Source: Azolla pinnata
Taxonomy: Eukaryota; Streptophyta; Polypodiopsida; Salviniales; Salviniaceae
Direction: 5' to 3'
Assembly: GCA_037176905.1 (NCBI GenBank)
Contig: JBBBWG010000426.1
Location: 1 to 37,807 of the forward strand
Length of the DNA stretch: 37,807 nucleotides
The notes beneath the pieces were generated by a model that did not search any database, was not told the DNA's origin, and was given only the letters and a program-made list of their open reading frames with translations. Position numbers and translations under genes: made by a program. Shown one piece after another: positions 27,601-35,600 of this stretch (position 1 is its first letter; the number at the start of each line of letters is the position of its first letter).

Positions 27601-29936
27601 GAAGAATCTTTCCAAAAATGCAAGGCACAAGAGAAGTACCAAAAACTCTTTTTTTCCCTCGCCTATTTCCATAGCGTGCTTTTGGAGCGTCGCAAATTCG
27701 GCACATTAGGTCTCAACATCCCATACGACTTCAATGATACAGATTTCCAGGCATGTGATAACTATCTATGTTTGTTACCTAGTAAAAATGGTGTGAAGTA
27801 GATGCAGCAGATGTTAACTCTGTGTGTGGTTTTTCATAGGTGTCTGATGACCTCCTAAAAACTTATTTGGATGCCTATGAAGTAACTCCATTTGATGCCT
27901 TAAAATTCTTGATATCGGAGGCAAACTATGGTGGCCGCGTCACAGATGAGATAGATCGCCGCGTGCTCAGTTCCTACTTAAATCAATTTTACTGCCAGGA
28001 GGCAGTTTCTATTCCAAACTTTCCATTATCTACAATTCCTATATACCACATACCTGATGATGGAACACTTCAAACACATCGGGAATTCATACAAACCTGG
28101 CCTATTGTCGATAGGCCAGAGGCATTTGGACAGCACACAAATGCAGACATAGCATCACAACTGGCGGCTAGCAAGCTAATGTTAGTAACAATAGCTAGTT
28201 TACAGCCAAAGGCCACAAGCAGTAAAGGGGGGCTGAGTCTTGAAGAAAATGTTATGAACATCGCTACTGATCTTCTCCAACAGGTAAGTAACCCTCTTAA
28301 AATTTATCCTCTGTTTCTTTCATGAAGCAAACCTGAATTCACTGCGAAGATTGCAATGACGACATCCAGGTGCCAGAGCCCTTCGATCTTGCTGACATAC
28401 AACTTCAGAAGTCTGGAGACCCATCAGCACTGCATACCGTTTTATTCCAAGAAATAGAGCGCTATAACATCTTACTGAAGCAAATTCGCGAATCTTGTGC
28501 AAATCTGCAGAAAGGCATTCAGGGTCTCATTGTCATGTCATTAGAACTTGAGACAATGTATAAGGCCTTCTCCGAGTCCAAAGTTCCAGCCAAATGGATC
28601 AAGTAAGCCCCTAACTTATCTTCTGAAACTATTGGTAGTTCACTATTGGCATGCATCCAAGAGACACATACTCCACAGCTAAGAATTTGAAGTGTCTAAT
28701 GGGATAGGATCGGAGACCGATTTCCTTGCTATTTACCACCTACCTGATAGCCAGACCCCATAGGCAGCACAAAATGGGGAATAAGGAAAAGCCAAACCAT
28801 TGTCTATGTCATGCTCAATATAGTATAGCCTACAACTGTGATTTCAGATGAAACACAATGGCATATACCTCCAGATTCAATTCATAAAATTCACGCTATG
28901 AGTTCGGCGTCTTTCTTTCGTACTATTTGCTTAAGCTGTAACTTATCTTTAACATGTTTTTATTGGTTTCTGTCTCTTGCTTTATATCTTGGCTGTGATT
29001 TTTCAGGAGCTACCCAACTCTTAAACCACTAGGTCCATGGACAAGAGATCTTCTACAAAGAATATCGGAGCTAAAGACATGGGCTGAGGGAACATACCCA
29101 GTTGTCTATTGGTTGGCAGGTTTCACATATCCAGCGGATTTTTTAACAGCTGTGATGCAGATGACAGCCCGCCGAAGCCTCGTGCCAATCGACTCTCTTT
29201 CATGGGAATTCTCGATTGTGAACAAGGATGAGAATGATATCAATGAACCGCCCAAGGATGGTGTTTATGTGAAGGGGCTCTTTCTAGAAGGTGCCGGCTG
29301 GGACAGGGAGAACGAGTGTCTCAAGGTAATTCCTCCTTGTCATGTTACAATCTTGACCTGTGAGTAAATGCAACAGGTTTTATGAGTGAGGATAACTTAT
29401 GCATGGAAGAGATAGCATGAGTAGCATGCACCATGGCATCAACCAAAGTAGAAATTTCAGATAATCTGTCATATGCTCTCTACTGCCTTAAGTTAAGAAC
29501 AAATCAGTCACCGACATTGTCTGCTGCATACATCTATTATACCAATCCATCGAATTCGGGTATCATTTGTGTTCAAATTTGGTAGGTAAGACTGTTACAA
29601 ATATTAAAGCCTCACAAGCTCAGGTTTTTGGAGGAGGTTTAAAATTAACATGATTGGCTCATGGCCTCCTTTGTGATCTTTGTTTTTTGCCTCTTCCAGG
29701 AGCCTCAACCTATGGAGCTCATTGTTCCGATGCCAATCATACATTTCAAGCCAGTAGTAAGCAAGAAGAAGGCAATCAAAGGGACTTATATGTGCCCACT
29801 ATACTTATACCCGATTCGCACTGGTTCTCGTGAACGGCCAAGCTTTTTACTATATGTCACATTGAAGACAGGAGCACACTCTCCTGATCATTGGATTAAG
29901 CGAGGCACAGCCCTTCTTCTATCTCTTGCTACATGA
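614..29936 (+). CDS. DNAH2: Axonemal dynein heavy chain, DNAH2 / inner-arm I1 1-beta type (71 exons, 5' incomplete)
   Basis: This is the motor subunit of an axonemal inner-arm dynein. It hydrolyses ATP to slide doublet microtubules, and in a plant it should act in the sperm flagellum. Joined exons give one open frame of 4396 residues plus stop, close to the roughly 4400 of animal DNAH2. Family-diagnostic text runs end to end: P-loops GPAGTGKT (residue ~1762), GRTGSGKT (~2044), GRVGVGKT (~2381) and the degenerate GVGGSGRKS (~2728); Walker B CLDEFNRI (~1812); [11 protein letters not shown]; and the ending [13 protein letters not shown], which resembles DNAH2 rather than DNAH5/8/9/10 or single-headed inner-arm chains. 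DNAH2 pairs with DNAH10 (1-alpha) in I1/f dynein; the partner gene is not here. Introns are 57 phase 0, 12 phase 2 and 1 phase 1, GT-AG except two probable GC-AG. The first visible exon starts after an acceptor at 613, so the true start lies upstream; an in-frame ATG at 623 is a weaker alternative. No frame break was found, so the gene looks intact. Exon lists are in the domain entries. Confidence 0.95.
3189..3912. other. Dynein intron of 724 bp in the tail
   Basis: Splits LVHE from [13 protein letters not shown] 112-residue open stretch runs on the minus strand (3253-3591) but has no recognisable family. Nothing else stands out. Confidence 0.7.
6804..7598. other. Dynein intron of 795 bp in the tail
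   Basis: Phase-2 intron between ...GWVNKF and [15 protein letters not shown]. It is AT-rich with scattered stops in every frame; no repeat, RNA or coding signal was recognised. Confidence 0.7.
7914..8532. other. Dynein intron of 619 bp in the tail
   Basis: Lies between LQKFE and [13 protein letters not shown] short open stretch (8014-8202) has no family resemblance. No other feature was seen. Confidence 0.7.
9257..12594 (+). other. Dynein linker (DHC_N2), exons 22-31
   Basis: The linker swings across the AAA ring to make the power stroke. Exons: 9257-9519, 9597-9765, 9838-9993, 10088-10255, 10332-10463, 10546-10749, 10891-11061, 11534-11649, 11909-12071, 12454-12594, about residues 1157-1717. 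Diagnostic text includes [71 protein letters not shown] and [14 protein letters not shown], then WASQLRFYW just before AAA1. The donor at 9765 was chosen because EFTLAK joined to [12 protein letters not shown] matches the family; a second in-frame donor after 9798 would add 11 residues. Confidence 0.92.
12666..13980 (+). other. AAA1 module, main ATPase site, exons 32-34
   Basis: Exons: 12666-12856, 13158-13542, 13621-13980, about residues 1718-2029. AAA1 is the main ATP hydrolysis site of all dyneins. The Walker A motif [18 protein letters not shown] is at 12798 onward, followed by [14 protein letters not shown]. Walker B reads [17 protein letters not shown], with Leu where CFDEFNR is usual; the catalytic Asp-Glu pair is kept. 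The sensor-type motif [16 protein letters not shown] and the text [10 protein letters not shown] and [17 protein letters not shown] are typical. All residues needed for hydrolysis appear present, so the motor should be active. Confidence 0.96.
14070..15203 (+). other. AAA2 module, exons 35-37
   Basis: Exons: 14070-14465, 14598-14750, 14905-15203, about residues 2030-2312. Walker [13 protein letters not shown] is at 14112-14135, and the Walker B-like segment is [23 protein letters not shown]-type text ([12 protein letters not shown]) is followed by [20 protein letters not shown], then AGMIY where most family members have CGMVY. AAA2 of dynein binds but normally does not hydrolyse ATP. The reading is continuous and DNAH2-like throughout. 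Confidence 0.95.
15204..16606. other. Largest dynein intron (1.4 kb) between AAA2 and AAA3
   Basis: This is a phase-2 intron joining CCAAG|GTACTG to an acceptor ending TTACCAG, restoring [18 protein letters not shown] across the junction. Inside, 15618-15719 is a two-copy 51-bp tandem duplication. A short open stretch at 16030-16236 shows no recognisable family. No RNA gene or structured element was seen. Confidence 0.8.
15618..15719. repeat. 51-bp tandem duplication in dynein intron
   Basis: 15618-15668 and 15669-15719 are head-to-tail copies (beginning CATGAATAG, ending GAAGAATGTTA) with about two differences. It is wholly intronic and no effect on the protein is expected. Confidence 0.93.
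16607..19118 (+). other. AAA3 module, exons 38-44
   Basis: Exons: 16607-16751, 16914-17090, 17574-17684, 17781-17957, 18059-18268, 18342-18476, 18909-19118, about residues 2312-2700. AAA3 is the second, regulatory nucleotide site. Walker A GRVGVGKT is at 16974-16997. Walker B is [11 protein letters not shown], followed by [18 protein letters not shown] and [14 protein letters not shown]. The exon ending at 17957 was trimmed so that CFSL joins [16 protein letters not shown], as in the family; reading on past that point gives unrelated residues. [12 protein letters not shown] and [11 protein letters not shown] are further anchors. Confidence 0.94.
19273..20993 (+). other. AAA4 module, exons 45-48
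   Basis: Exons: 19273-19416, 20160-20342, 20474-20700, 20781-20993, about residues 2701-2956. The P-loop at 19354-19380 reads GVGGSGRKS, with Arg at the usual Lys position. This matches the degenerate GxGGSGRQS of axonemal dyneins and is not a local defect. Walker B-like text is [10 protein letters not shown], then [18 protein letters not shown]. The exon ending at 20700 joins in phase 2 to give [19 protein letters not shown]. The module ends with [17 protein letters not shown], the usual entry to the stalk. Confidence 0.94.
19417..20159. other. Dynein intron of 743 bp inside AAA4
   Basis: AT-rich intron between FVADMK and [11 protein letters not shown]. Several short open stretches exist but none resembles a known protein, and no repeat or RNA structure stood out. 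Confidence 0.75.
21216..23717 (+). other. Stalk coiled coil and microtubule-binding domain, exons 49-54
   Basis: Exons: 21216-21438, 21728-22033, 22278-22382, 22545-22660, 22979-23084, 23517-23717, about residues 2956-3308. The outgoing helix ([19 protein letters not shown] through [11 protein letters not shown]) and returning helix ([18 protein letters not shown] to [11 protein letters not shown]) flank the tip. The tip carries [36 protein letters not shown] and ARGLCVW. The first exon here is best ended at 21438 before a GC donor, because the protein then keeps the spacing of DNAH2. The last exon leads into AAA5 with [19 protein letters not shown]. Confidence 0.92.
21439..21727 (+). other. 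Probable GC-AG intron in the stalk
   Basis: The donor reads GACAG|GCAAAG and the acceptor ATGTCAG. Splicing here joins DEQERQ to [12 protein letters not shown] and gives 32 residues from DEQ to the QQDL motif, the same count as remembered for human DNAH2. The nearest in-frame GT donor (TTTTC|GTAACA, around 21468) would insert ten extra residues into the coiled coil. GC-AG introns are a known minor class of U2-type introns. Confidence 0.65.
23898..25239 (+). other. AAA5 module, exons 55-58
   Basis: Exons: 23898-24071, 24150-24215, 24710-24844, 25015-25239, about residues 3309-3508. Anchors are [70 protein letters not shown] and the motif [18 protein letters not shown]5 has no functional P-loop in dyneins and none is seen here. 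It carries the buttress that supports the stalk. Confidence 0.93.
25592..29936 (+). other. AAA6 and C-terminal domain, exons 59-71
   Basis: Exons: 25592-25726, 25839-26035, 26131-26245, 26340-26528, 26629-26769, 26854-26992, 27068-27192, 27276-27476, 27559-27750, 27840-28283, 28370-28602, 29007-29325, 29700-29936, about residues 3509-4396. Anchors in order are [145 protein letters not shown] and [14 protein letters not shown]. The last exon ends ...[10 protein letters not shown] at a TGA (29934-29936). The one phase-1 intron (26993-27067) lies in this block. Confidence 0.95.
27751..27839 (+). other. Probable GC-AG intron in the AAA6 / C-terminal region
   Basis: The donor is TTCCAG|GCATGT and the acceptor TTTTCATAG. 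The join YDFNDTDFQ to [14 protein letters not shown] is gap-free against DNAH2, which has FNDSDFEVSENLLSLYLDEYE there. No phase-compatible GT donor lies nearby; the first would add about 15 foreign residues. The donor keeps G at +5, as expected of a strong GC site. Confidence 0.75.
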
Positions 29937-30228
29937 TGCTACACACATATTGTATGTGGTACCCCGCCAACTTCAAAGCGAGACGCCTCCTGTAAAGCCT
30001 TCCATTTTGCTGAAAAGAATGGCATACATACTTTTCCATTTTAAATGGAAAAGACTCGAATCGGGGGAAGAGCATTTTCACCAGCCATAACCTGAGCAGG
30101 TAGAAGAATTGGGAAGAAAAAGGTGATGCAACCGTGAGAGAAAGGAAACATTGGGAGCAGGCTATATATTGCATGCATGATGATGTGCTCAAATGCCCCT
30201 GTATATTATTGTGTATGATGCTCACCAC
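29937..30228. other. Presumed dynein 3' untranslated and downstream region
   Basis: No coding signal. It directly follows the dynein stop codon and should hold the 3' UTR. No canonical AATAAA was seen; plant poly(A) signals are often degenerate, so the end of the transcript is not placed. Confidence 0.5.
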
Positions 30229-30401
30229 AAGCTGAAATCAGAGTAGAGCCTAACTTCCACCACCATGGGGCATGTGTGTAATACCTGATGATAGTGCATT
30301 TATTATATGCACTGAAACTGGCCAAGCTGAAATCAGAGTAGAACTTCCACCATGGGGCAATTTGTATAATACCTGATGATAGTGCATTTATTATATGCAC
30401 T
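30229..30401. repeat. Two-copy direct repeat, each copy ending in a 21-nt hairpin
   Basis: Copy 1 is 30229-30313 (85 bp) and copy 2 is 30324-30401 (78 bp). Both begin AAGCTGAAATCAGAGTAGA, share CTTCCACCATGGGGCA-type text and end in TACCTGATGATAGTGCAT... The last 21 nt of each (30293-30313, 30381-30401) form a perfect 7-bp stem AGTGCAT/ATGCACT around a 7-nt loop. The copies differ mainly by small indels. Confidence 0.9.
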
Positions 30402-30920
30402 AGGCTCTCCATGTATCATGCTTGTTTTGTAATCCAACATGTCTCTCATTCTCAAATGATCTCTTACAACAACAGGCTTTGATTAACTGCAAAAATTGTG
30501 AATGAGATGCTTGCTGCTAATGAGCATATTATCGACAAGGTTCTCGATCCATCCATTTGTTCATGTTGTAGGATTCCCCATTTTATATGTCAATTACTAC
30601 TACATTCAATCTGCATTTGATTACAAACACATGTGCACACAATTGTTATAAATTATTATCAGCAAATATACTCAAGAATGTGAAGATGTATTTGAGTTCT
30701 CCTTTTGTGGGATTGGCCCCGATCGCGGAAAAGTAACTTAGCATTCATGTGCGCATATCCTTTTCCGGTGCTCACAGCAATATTATGTGCTTGTAACGTA
30801 TGTTGCTGGCAGCTGCCGATTACGTTATTCTCCATTGCCAAAATCTGTCGGGTCTTCATGTTTGATTCCATCATATACCGAGTTTCTCAAATTACTGATG
30901 CGAAAAAAATACAGAAAGGG
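30402..30920. other. Intergenic DNA, nothing recognised
   Basis: AT-rich, without convincing coding text, RNA gene or repeat. Short open stretches on both strands near 30659-30932 overlap one another and resemble no known family. Confidence 0.6.
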
Positions 30921-31322
30921 GGAAATTACTGATGGATAAACGCCCAAATTTGTGTCAAATTAGAATTTGACGCCCAACAGTTTTCTGTACTTATTACAGT
31001 TTGACACCCAAAAATTTACCACTTGATGCCTAACTAATGAATCAAACAGCTAGTTAATTAAAGTAAAAAATTTGCTAACCGTAATCAATTCATCAGTAAC
31101 CGAACAACAGAGCTGATACAACAACGTATGGTCTCTCGAATTGGAGGATGGGTGGTTAATTAATTCTATTGTTTGATAAAAGTATGGTTTGATCAATTAA
31201 CTATTAGATTGGTTTGTTGATTAAGTTTGTGATTGGTTGACGATAGGCGTCGAGTGGAGACACGTTGAAAATTTGTGGGCATCAGTACAAAAAAAACTTG
31301 TGTTATCCATACGAAAATTTCC
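30921..31322. mobile_element. MITE-like element with imperfect terminal inverted repeats
   Basis: The left end reads GGAAATTACTGATGGATAA. The reverse complement of the right end reads GGAAATTTTCGTATGGATAA. The shared blocks are GGAAATT and ATGGATAA. The interior is AT-rich, about 400 bp in all, with repeated TTGACGCCCAA / TTGACACCCAA words near the left end and no coding capacity. No clear target-site duplication was found, so the exact ends and superfamily are unsure. A non-autonomous plain DNA transposon is the likeliest reading. Confidence 0.45.
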
Positions 31323-32185
31323 GTCTTGTGATTTCCATGGCTAGAACAATTTGGCACTCATATTGATGAAGAGAGTGAGCTAGCTGTTAAAGTACTCCTA
31401 ATCAAGGGATGATTCCACATGATGCCACAAGCATTTGATTGGGAACTCCCTCCATGTGTCAAACTTTATCGGAAAGGTCATGAGATTTTCGAGAAGTTGC
31501 TCGCGTTTCTTCATCTCGGTATCGTGACATTGTCGCCCTCCTAAGGTAAGCAAAGCGTGACCGGTTCTTCGCAAGCTCCCAATCTCAGCGAATGAAGAAA
31601 CAAGAGACCCGCACTCAACCTATGGGCCGACGAAAGTCAGTTCCTCGATAAAGCTTCGATCGTCATATTTTTTAAAGCACACAAGAGTGTTTGATACGGA
31701 CAACGCAAGGACGATGCCAGGAGTTGTGCATTAGCGAAAACGTCTGCAAAACGCCGGGCGATGCCACTCGTCCCCCGATTATGGTTGTTCCCGTTTCGCA
31801 AAACTGTTGGCAAAATGCCCTCGAACTGCAACACACCTCCATCACAATCTCTTGTGCACTCTCTTAGAAGACACGCACGCGCAGGGGGCTTGTAACATTA
31901 CAGTCGGAACTGCGAACGCACGGAGCTGTGTCGTGTCTCTTTCGGACGATCGGCGCCGCAGCACAACATCGGGAGGTCAGGAGTTCTGTTCCCAAATCGT
32001 CTCTGCTCTGCACCGGCCTGCTGCGTATATACCCCGATTCGGCGCTTGCCTTTCTGTCTCGAAAACGTTGTGTCGAACGTCGACGTGTTGTGAGTTATGA
32101 TATGGGGATTATCAAGACATTGATCGATTTGTAAGTTACATGGAACCGATATCAGATATCAGCACTGAACACATCGCCATGGCCA
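31323..32185. other. GC-richer intergenic stretch, possible promoter region of the downstream gene
   Basis: From about 31480 the base composition shifts to clearly higher GC with many CG dinucleotides, in contrast to the AT-rich DNA on the left. Overlapping short open stretches occur on both strands, but none resembles a protein family. It lies ahead of a + strand candidate gene and could be its promoter; this is inference only. Confidence 0.35.
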
Positions 32186-32454
32186 TGGCCACCACACCAC
32201 CATCACCATCACCATCTCCATTACCATCTCATTCACCACCACCATCTCCATCTCCACCACCATCACCATCACCATCACCATCTCCATCTCCATCACCATC
32301 ACCATCACCATAAACATCACCATCTCCATCTCCATCACCATCACCATCTCCATCTCCATCTCCATCTCCATCTCCACCACCATCACCATCACCACCACCA
32401 TCTCCATCTCCATCTCCATCTCCATCTCCAGCTCCATCATCATCACCATCACCA
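32186..32454. repeat. CATCAC / CATCTC hexanucleotide satellite
   Basis: About 270 bp of imperfect ACCATC and TCCATC units. Because the unit length is a multiple of three, long open frames run through it on the minus strand coding Gly-Asp or Met-Glu repeats; these are artefacts of the repeat. It sits about 240 bp before the start of the candidate small gene. Confidence 0.95.
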
Positions 32455-32574
32455 TGTGAGCTTGAGAAGCAAAACTGTTTTGGAAGCAAGAAGATGTGGA
32501 AAGAAGTTATCAACCGTTGACACGGAAAAGAAAAACAACAGAAGAAAACAGAGATTTGGGTGGCACAGAGAAAA

Positions 32575-32682
32575 AACAGGGGAAAGAAAGGAACAGGGGA
32601 AGGAACAGGGGAAGGAAGAAGAAGCAGAAGCAGAAGAAGCAGAAGCAGAAGCAGGAGGAGGAGGAGGAGAAGGAGCACACAG
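32575..32682. repeat. Purine-rich GAAGCA / GGAGGA tract
   Basis: Low-complexity purine run on the + strand (repeated AGAAGCAGAAGC, then GGAGGAGGAGG) just before the proposed ATG at 32691. If the gene is real, this is its 5' leader. Lys/Glu-rich translation through it is a by-product. Confidence 0.85.
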
Positions 32683-32690
32683 AGCTTAGA

Positions 32691-35600
32691 ATGATCGTTG
32701 TGGGTTTCGCTTCTTGGATCCTGCTCAAAGCTTCCCCTCCATCGCCATTGCTCCTCAAAATGATCTCTTGTCCTCCCCTTCCCACCAGGTTCCTCATCCA
32801 CGCCCACCCTTCTCCTCCTCCCTCTCTTCTTCAGGCTCCTCCATGGAAAGCTCAGACGAAAGAACGCATTGCTCTCTCCTCTCCTCCTCCCCCTCCTCCT
32901 CCTTCGCTGAGCCCTAGACTGGCCAAGAAGCTCGGGGTGAGTCATCGCCGTCTTGGGGAATGCTTCTGCTCCTGCCGAGCCAGCGGTGAAGCCGGACCGC
33001 TTGCTGCGGATGAGGTATGTAGAGCCCGCCATCTGAACTCTACGCAATTCTAGTTGTCTCTGAATCCCTCTGGACCTTTGTAGCTGCGTTGAGCATCCTC
33101 TTCTGCAGCTAAAAGGCAAGGAAAAGAAGGATCTTGGAGGAAGTAATGGAGAAGAAACGATTCAATGCTCCGCGATGCTGAAGCAGGAGATCCCTACATG
33201 GTTGGTTCTCCTTCCCCCCTCTCGCTCTCTCTGTTTTGTATCTAAGTAGGTAAACATATCTATCTATCTAAGCATGTATGTGCCTTTGTATGTACGCATT
33301 CAAGCATGCTGATTTCTGTATGTATCTCCAACTTCTCTTTCAATTTTGAACTAAGATTCTAAGGGCAGTTCTGTTTTCAAAGTCGAGCATTGAGTAATGG
33401 TCGGATCAGAGCATCGCATTTCAAGGGGGGTTCTACGACATGCAGGATTGGATCTAGTCTACTGCTCATCACTTGTCATAGAAAGTTGTAGTCTTTTGAT
33501 GTGATCAGAATGCAGCTAAATTTGGTGAAAGAGTTACCACTCAGAGAATGACATGTATATGGGTCTGTCAATCTTTCGCCACTAAACACGTTGAAATGTA
33601 AACCACTGATGGAAACATTGATGGGAGGCTTTCTTCATTCTAAATGACATGCCAATGCTCCACAAAGCTGGGCTATCATGGATCTCATCAGATGCGCGAT
33701 GATGTTCATTATGGTATTTGTCATGAGTATGGAGCAAGTGTGCACCTGCTATGGTTCTCAAGATATATGAACACATCAAGCATCATTGGTTTGGGCCATG
33801 GCTAGTGTTCGTGTGAAAACCGGTTTGACAGGACGCATCAAGCAGCGTTGGTATGATCCATGGCTAGTGTTCATGGCATCGTTGGTAAGGATCATGGCTG
33901 GTGTTGATGCGAAAACTAGTTCACCAAAGAACATGAAGCATCATTGCTATGGGCCACAGCTAGGGTTCATGTGATAAATTGGTTAGACAAAGAGCAGATC
34001 AAGCATAGTTGGTACAGCTATGGCTAGTGTTCATATGAAAACTGGTTTGCCAAAGAACACATGGAGCATCATTGGTATGGGCCACAGCTATTGTTCATGT
34101 GATAAATTGGTTAGACAAAGAGCACATCAAGCATAGTTGGTACAGCTATGGCTAGTGTTCATATGAAAACTGGTTTCCCAAAGAACACATGAAGCATCAT
34201 TGGATGGTGTTCAAAATTCAAGCCATTGACAGGATGCCTTATTATAAGTAACATGCTGATGCTCCACAAATGAGGGCTATGGATCTCATCTTATGCTCGA
34301 TTGTCTTCATGACGGTATTTTTTATGAGTATGAGCGGTGGAGCAAGTGTGCACCTGCTTTGGTTCTCATCCGATTGCATCATGGTATGGCCCATGGCTAG
34401 TGCTCATATGAAAACTGTTTAGAAAATAACAAATGAAGCATCTTGGTATGGGCCATGGCTTGTGTTCATGTGAAAACTGGTTGGACAAAGAACACATCAA
34501 GAATCAGTGGTTATAGGCCATGGCTTGTGTTCATGTGAAAACTGGTTGGACAAAGGACACATGAAGCATCGTTGGCATGGGCCTTGCTAGTATTCACTTG
34601 AAAACTGGTTCAACAAAGAACACATGAAGCATCATTGGTATGGACCATGGATGGTGTTGAAGCAAAAACAAGGAACACATCTTGGTATGAGCCATGGCTA
34701 ATGTTCATATGACAACTGCTTTGAGAATGACTGCATGAAGCATTGTTGGTATGAGCCATGGATGTTCAAAATGCAAGCCATGAATGGGATGCCTTCTAAA
34801 TGACATGCCAATGCTCCACATAGCAGGACTATCATGGATCTTATCAGATGCTTGATTATCTTCATTTTGGTATTTGTCATGAGTGTGAGTGACGGATCAA
34901 GTGTGCACCTACTTTTGGTTATTCGATTCCATCGTGATATAGCCCATGGCTAGTTTTCCTATGAAATCTGAAGCATTGTTCATATGGGCTATCACGAGTG
35001 TTCATGTGAAACTGGTTTGACAAAGAATCATTGGTATGTGCATCATGGGAGTTCATGCGAAAACTGGTTCAACAAAGAACACATGAAGCATCCATCATCC
35101 ATCGTTGGTATGGGCCATCACAAGTATTTATGTGAAAAACTGGTTCAAGAAAGAACACATGAAGTATTGTTGGTATGAGCCATGGGTGATGTCAAAGCAA
35201 AAACTAGAGACACATCTTGTTATGGGCCTGGCTAGTGTTCATGTGAAAACTGGTTTGACAGAGAACGCATGAATCACCATTGGTATGGGCCATGGATGGT
35301 GTTCAAAATGCAAGCCATGTATGGGATGCCTTATTCTAAATGCTCCACAAAGCAGGACTATCATGGATCTCATTTGAGGCTTGATTATCCTCATTATGAT
35401 ACTTGTCATGAGTGTGAGCAATGGAGCAAGTGTGCACCTGCTTTGGTTCTCGTTTGATTCCATTTGATATGGCCCATGGCTAGTTTTCATATGAAATCTG
35501 GTTCGACAGAGAACCGTTCGCATTGGCACGGGCCATCGCAAGTGTTCATGTGAGACTGGTTTTTGACAAAGAACACATGAAGCATCATTGGTATGTGACA

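Noticed and set aside
32229-33119. Long minus-strand open frame (about 296 codons) with Gly-Asp and Leu runs
   Set aside because: It is produced by the CATCAC/CATCTC satellite and the purine tract read in frame; it has no non-repetitive domain, and the + strand has a better model there.
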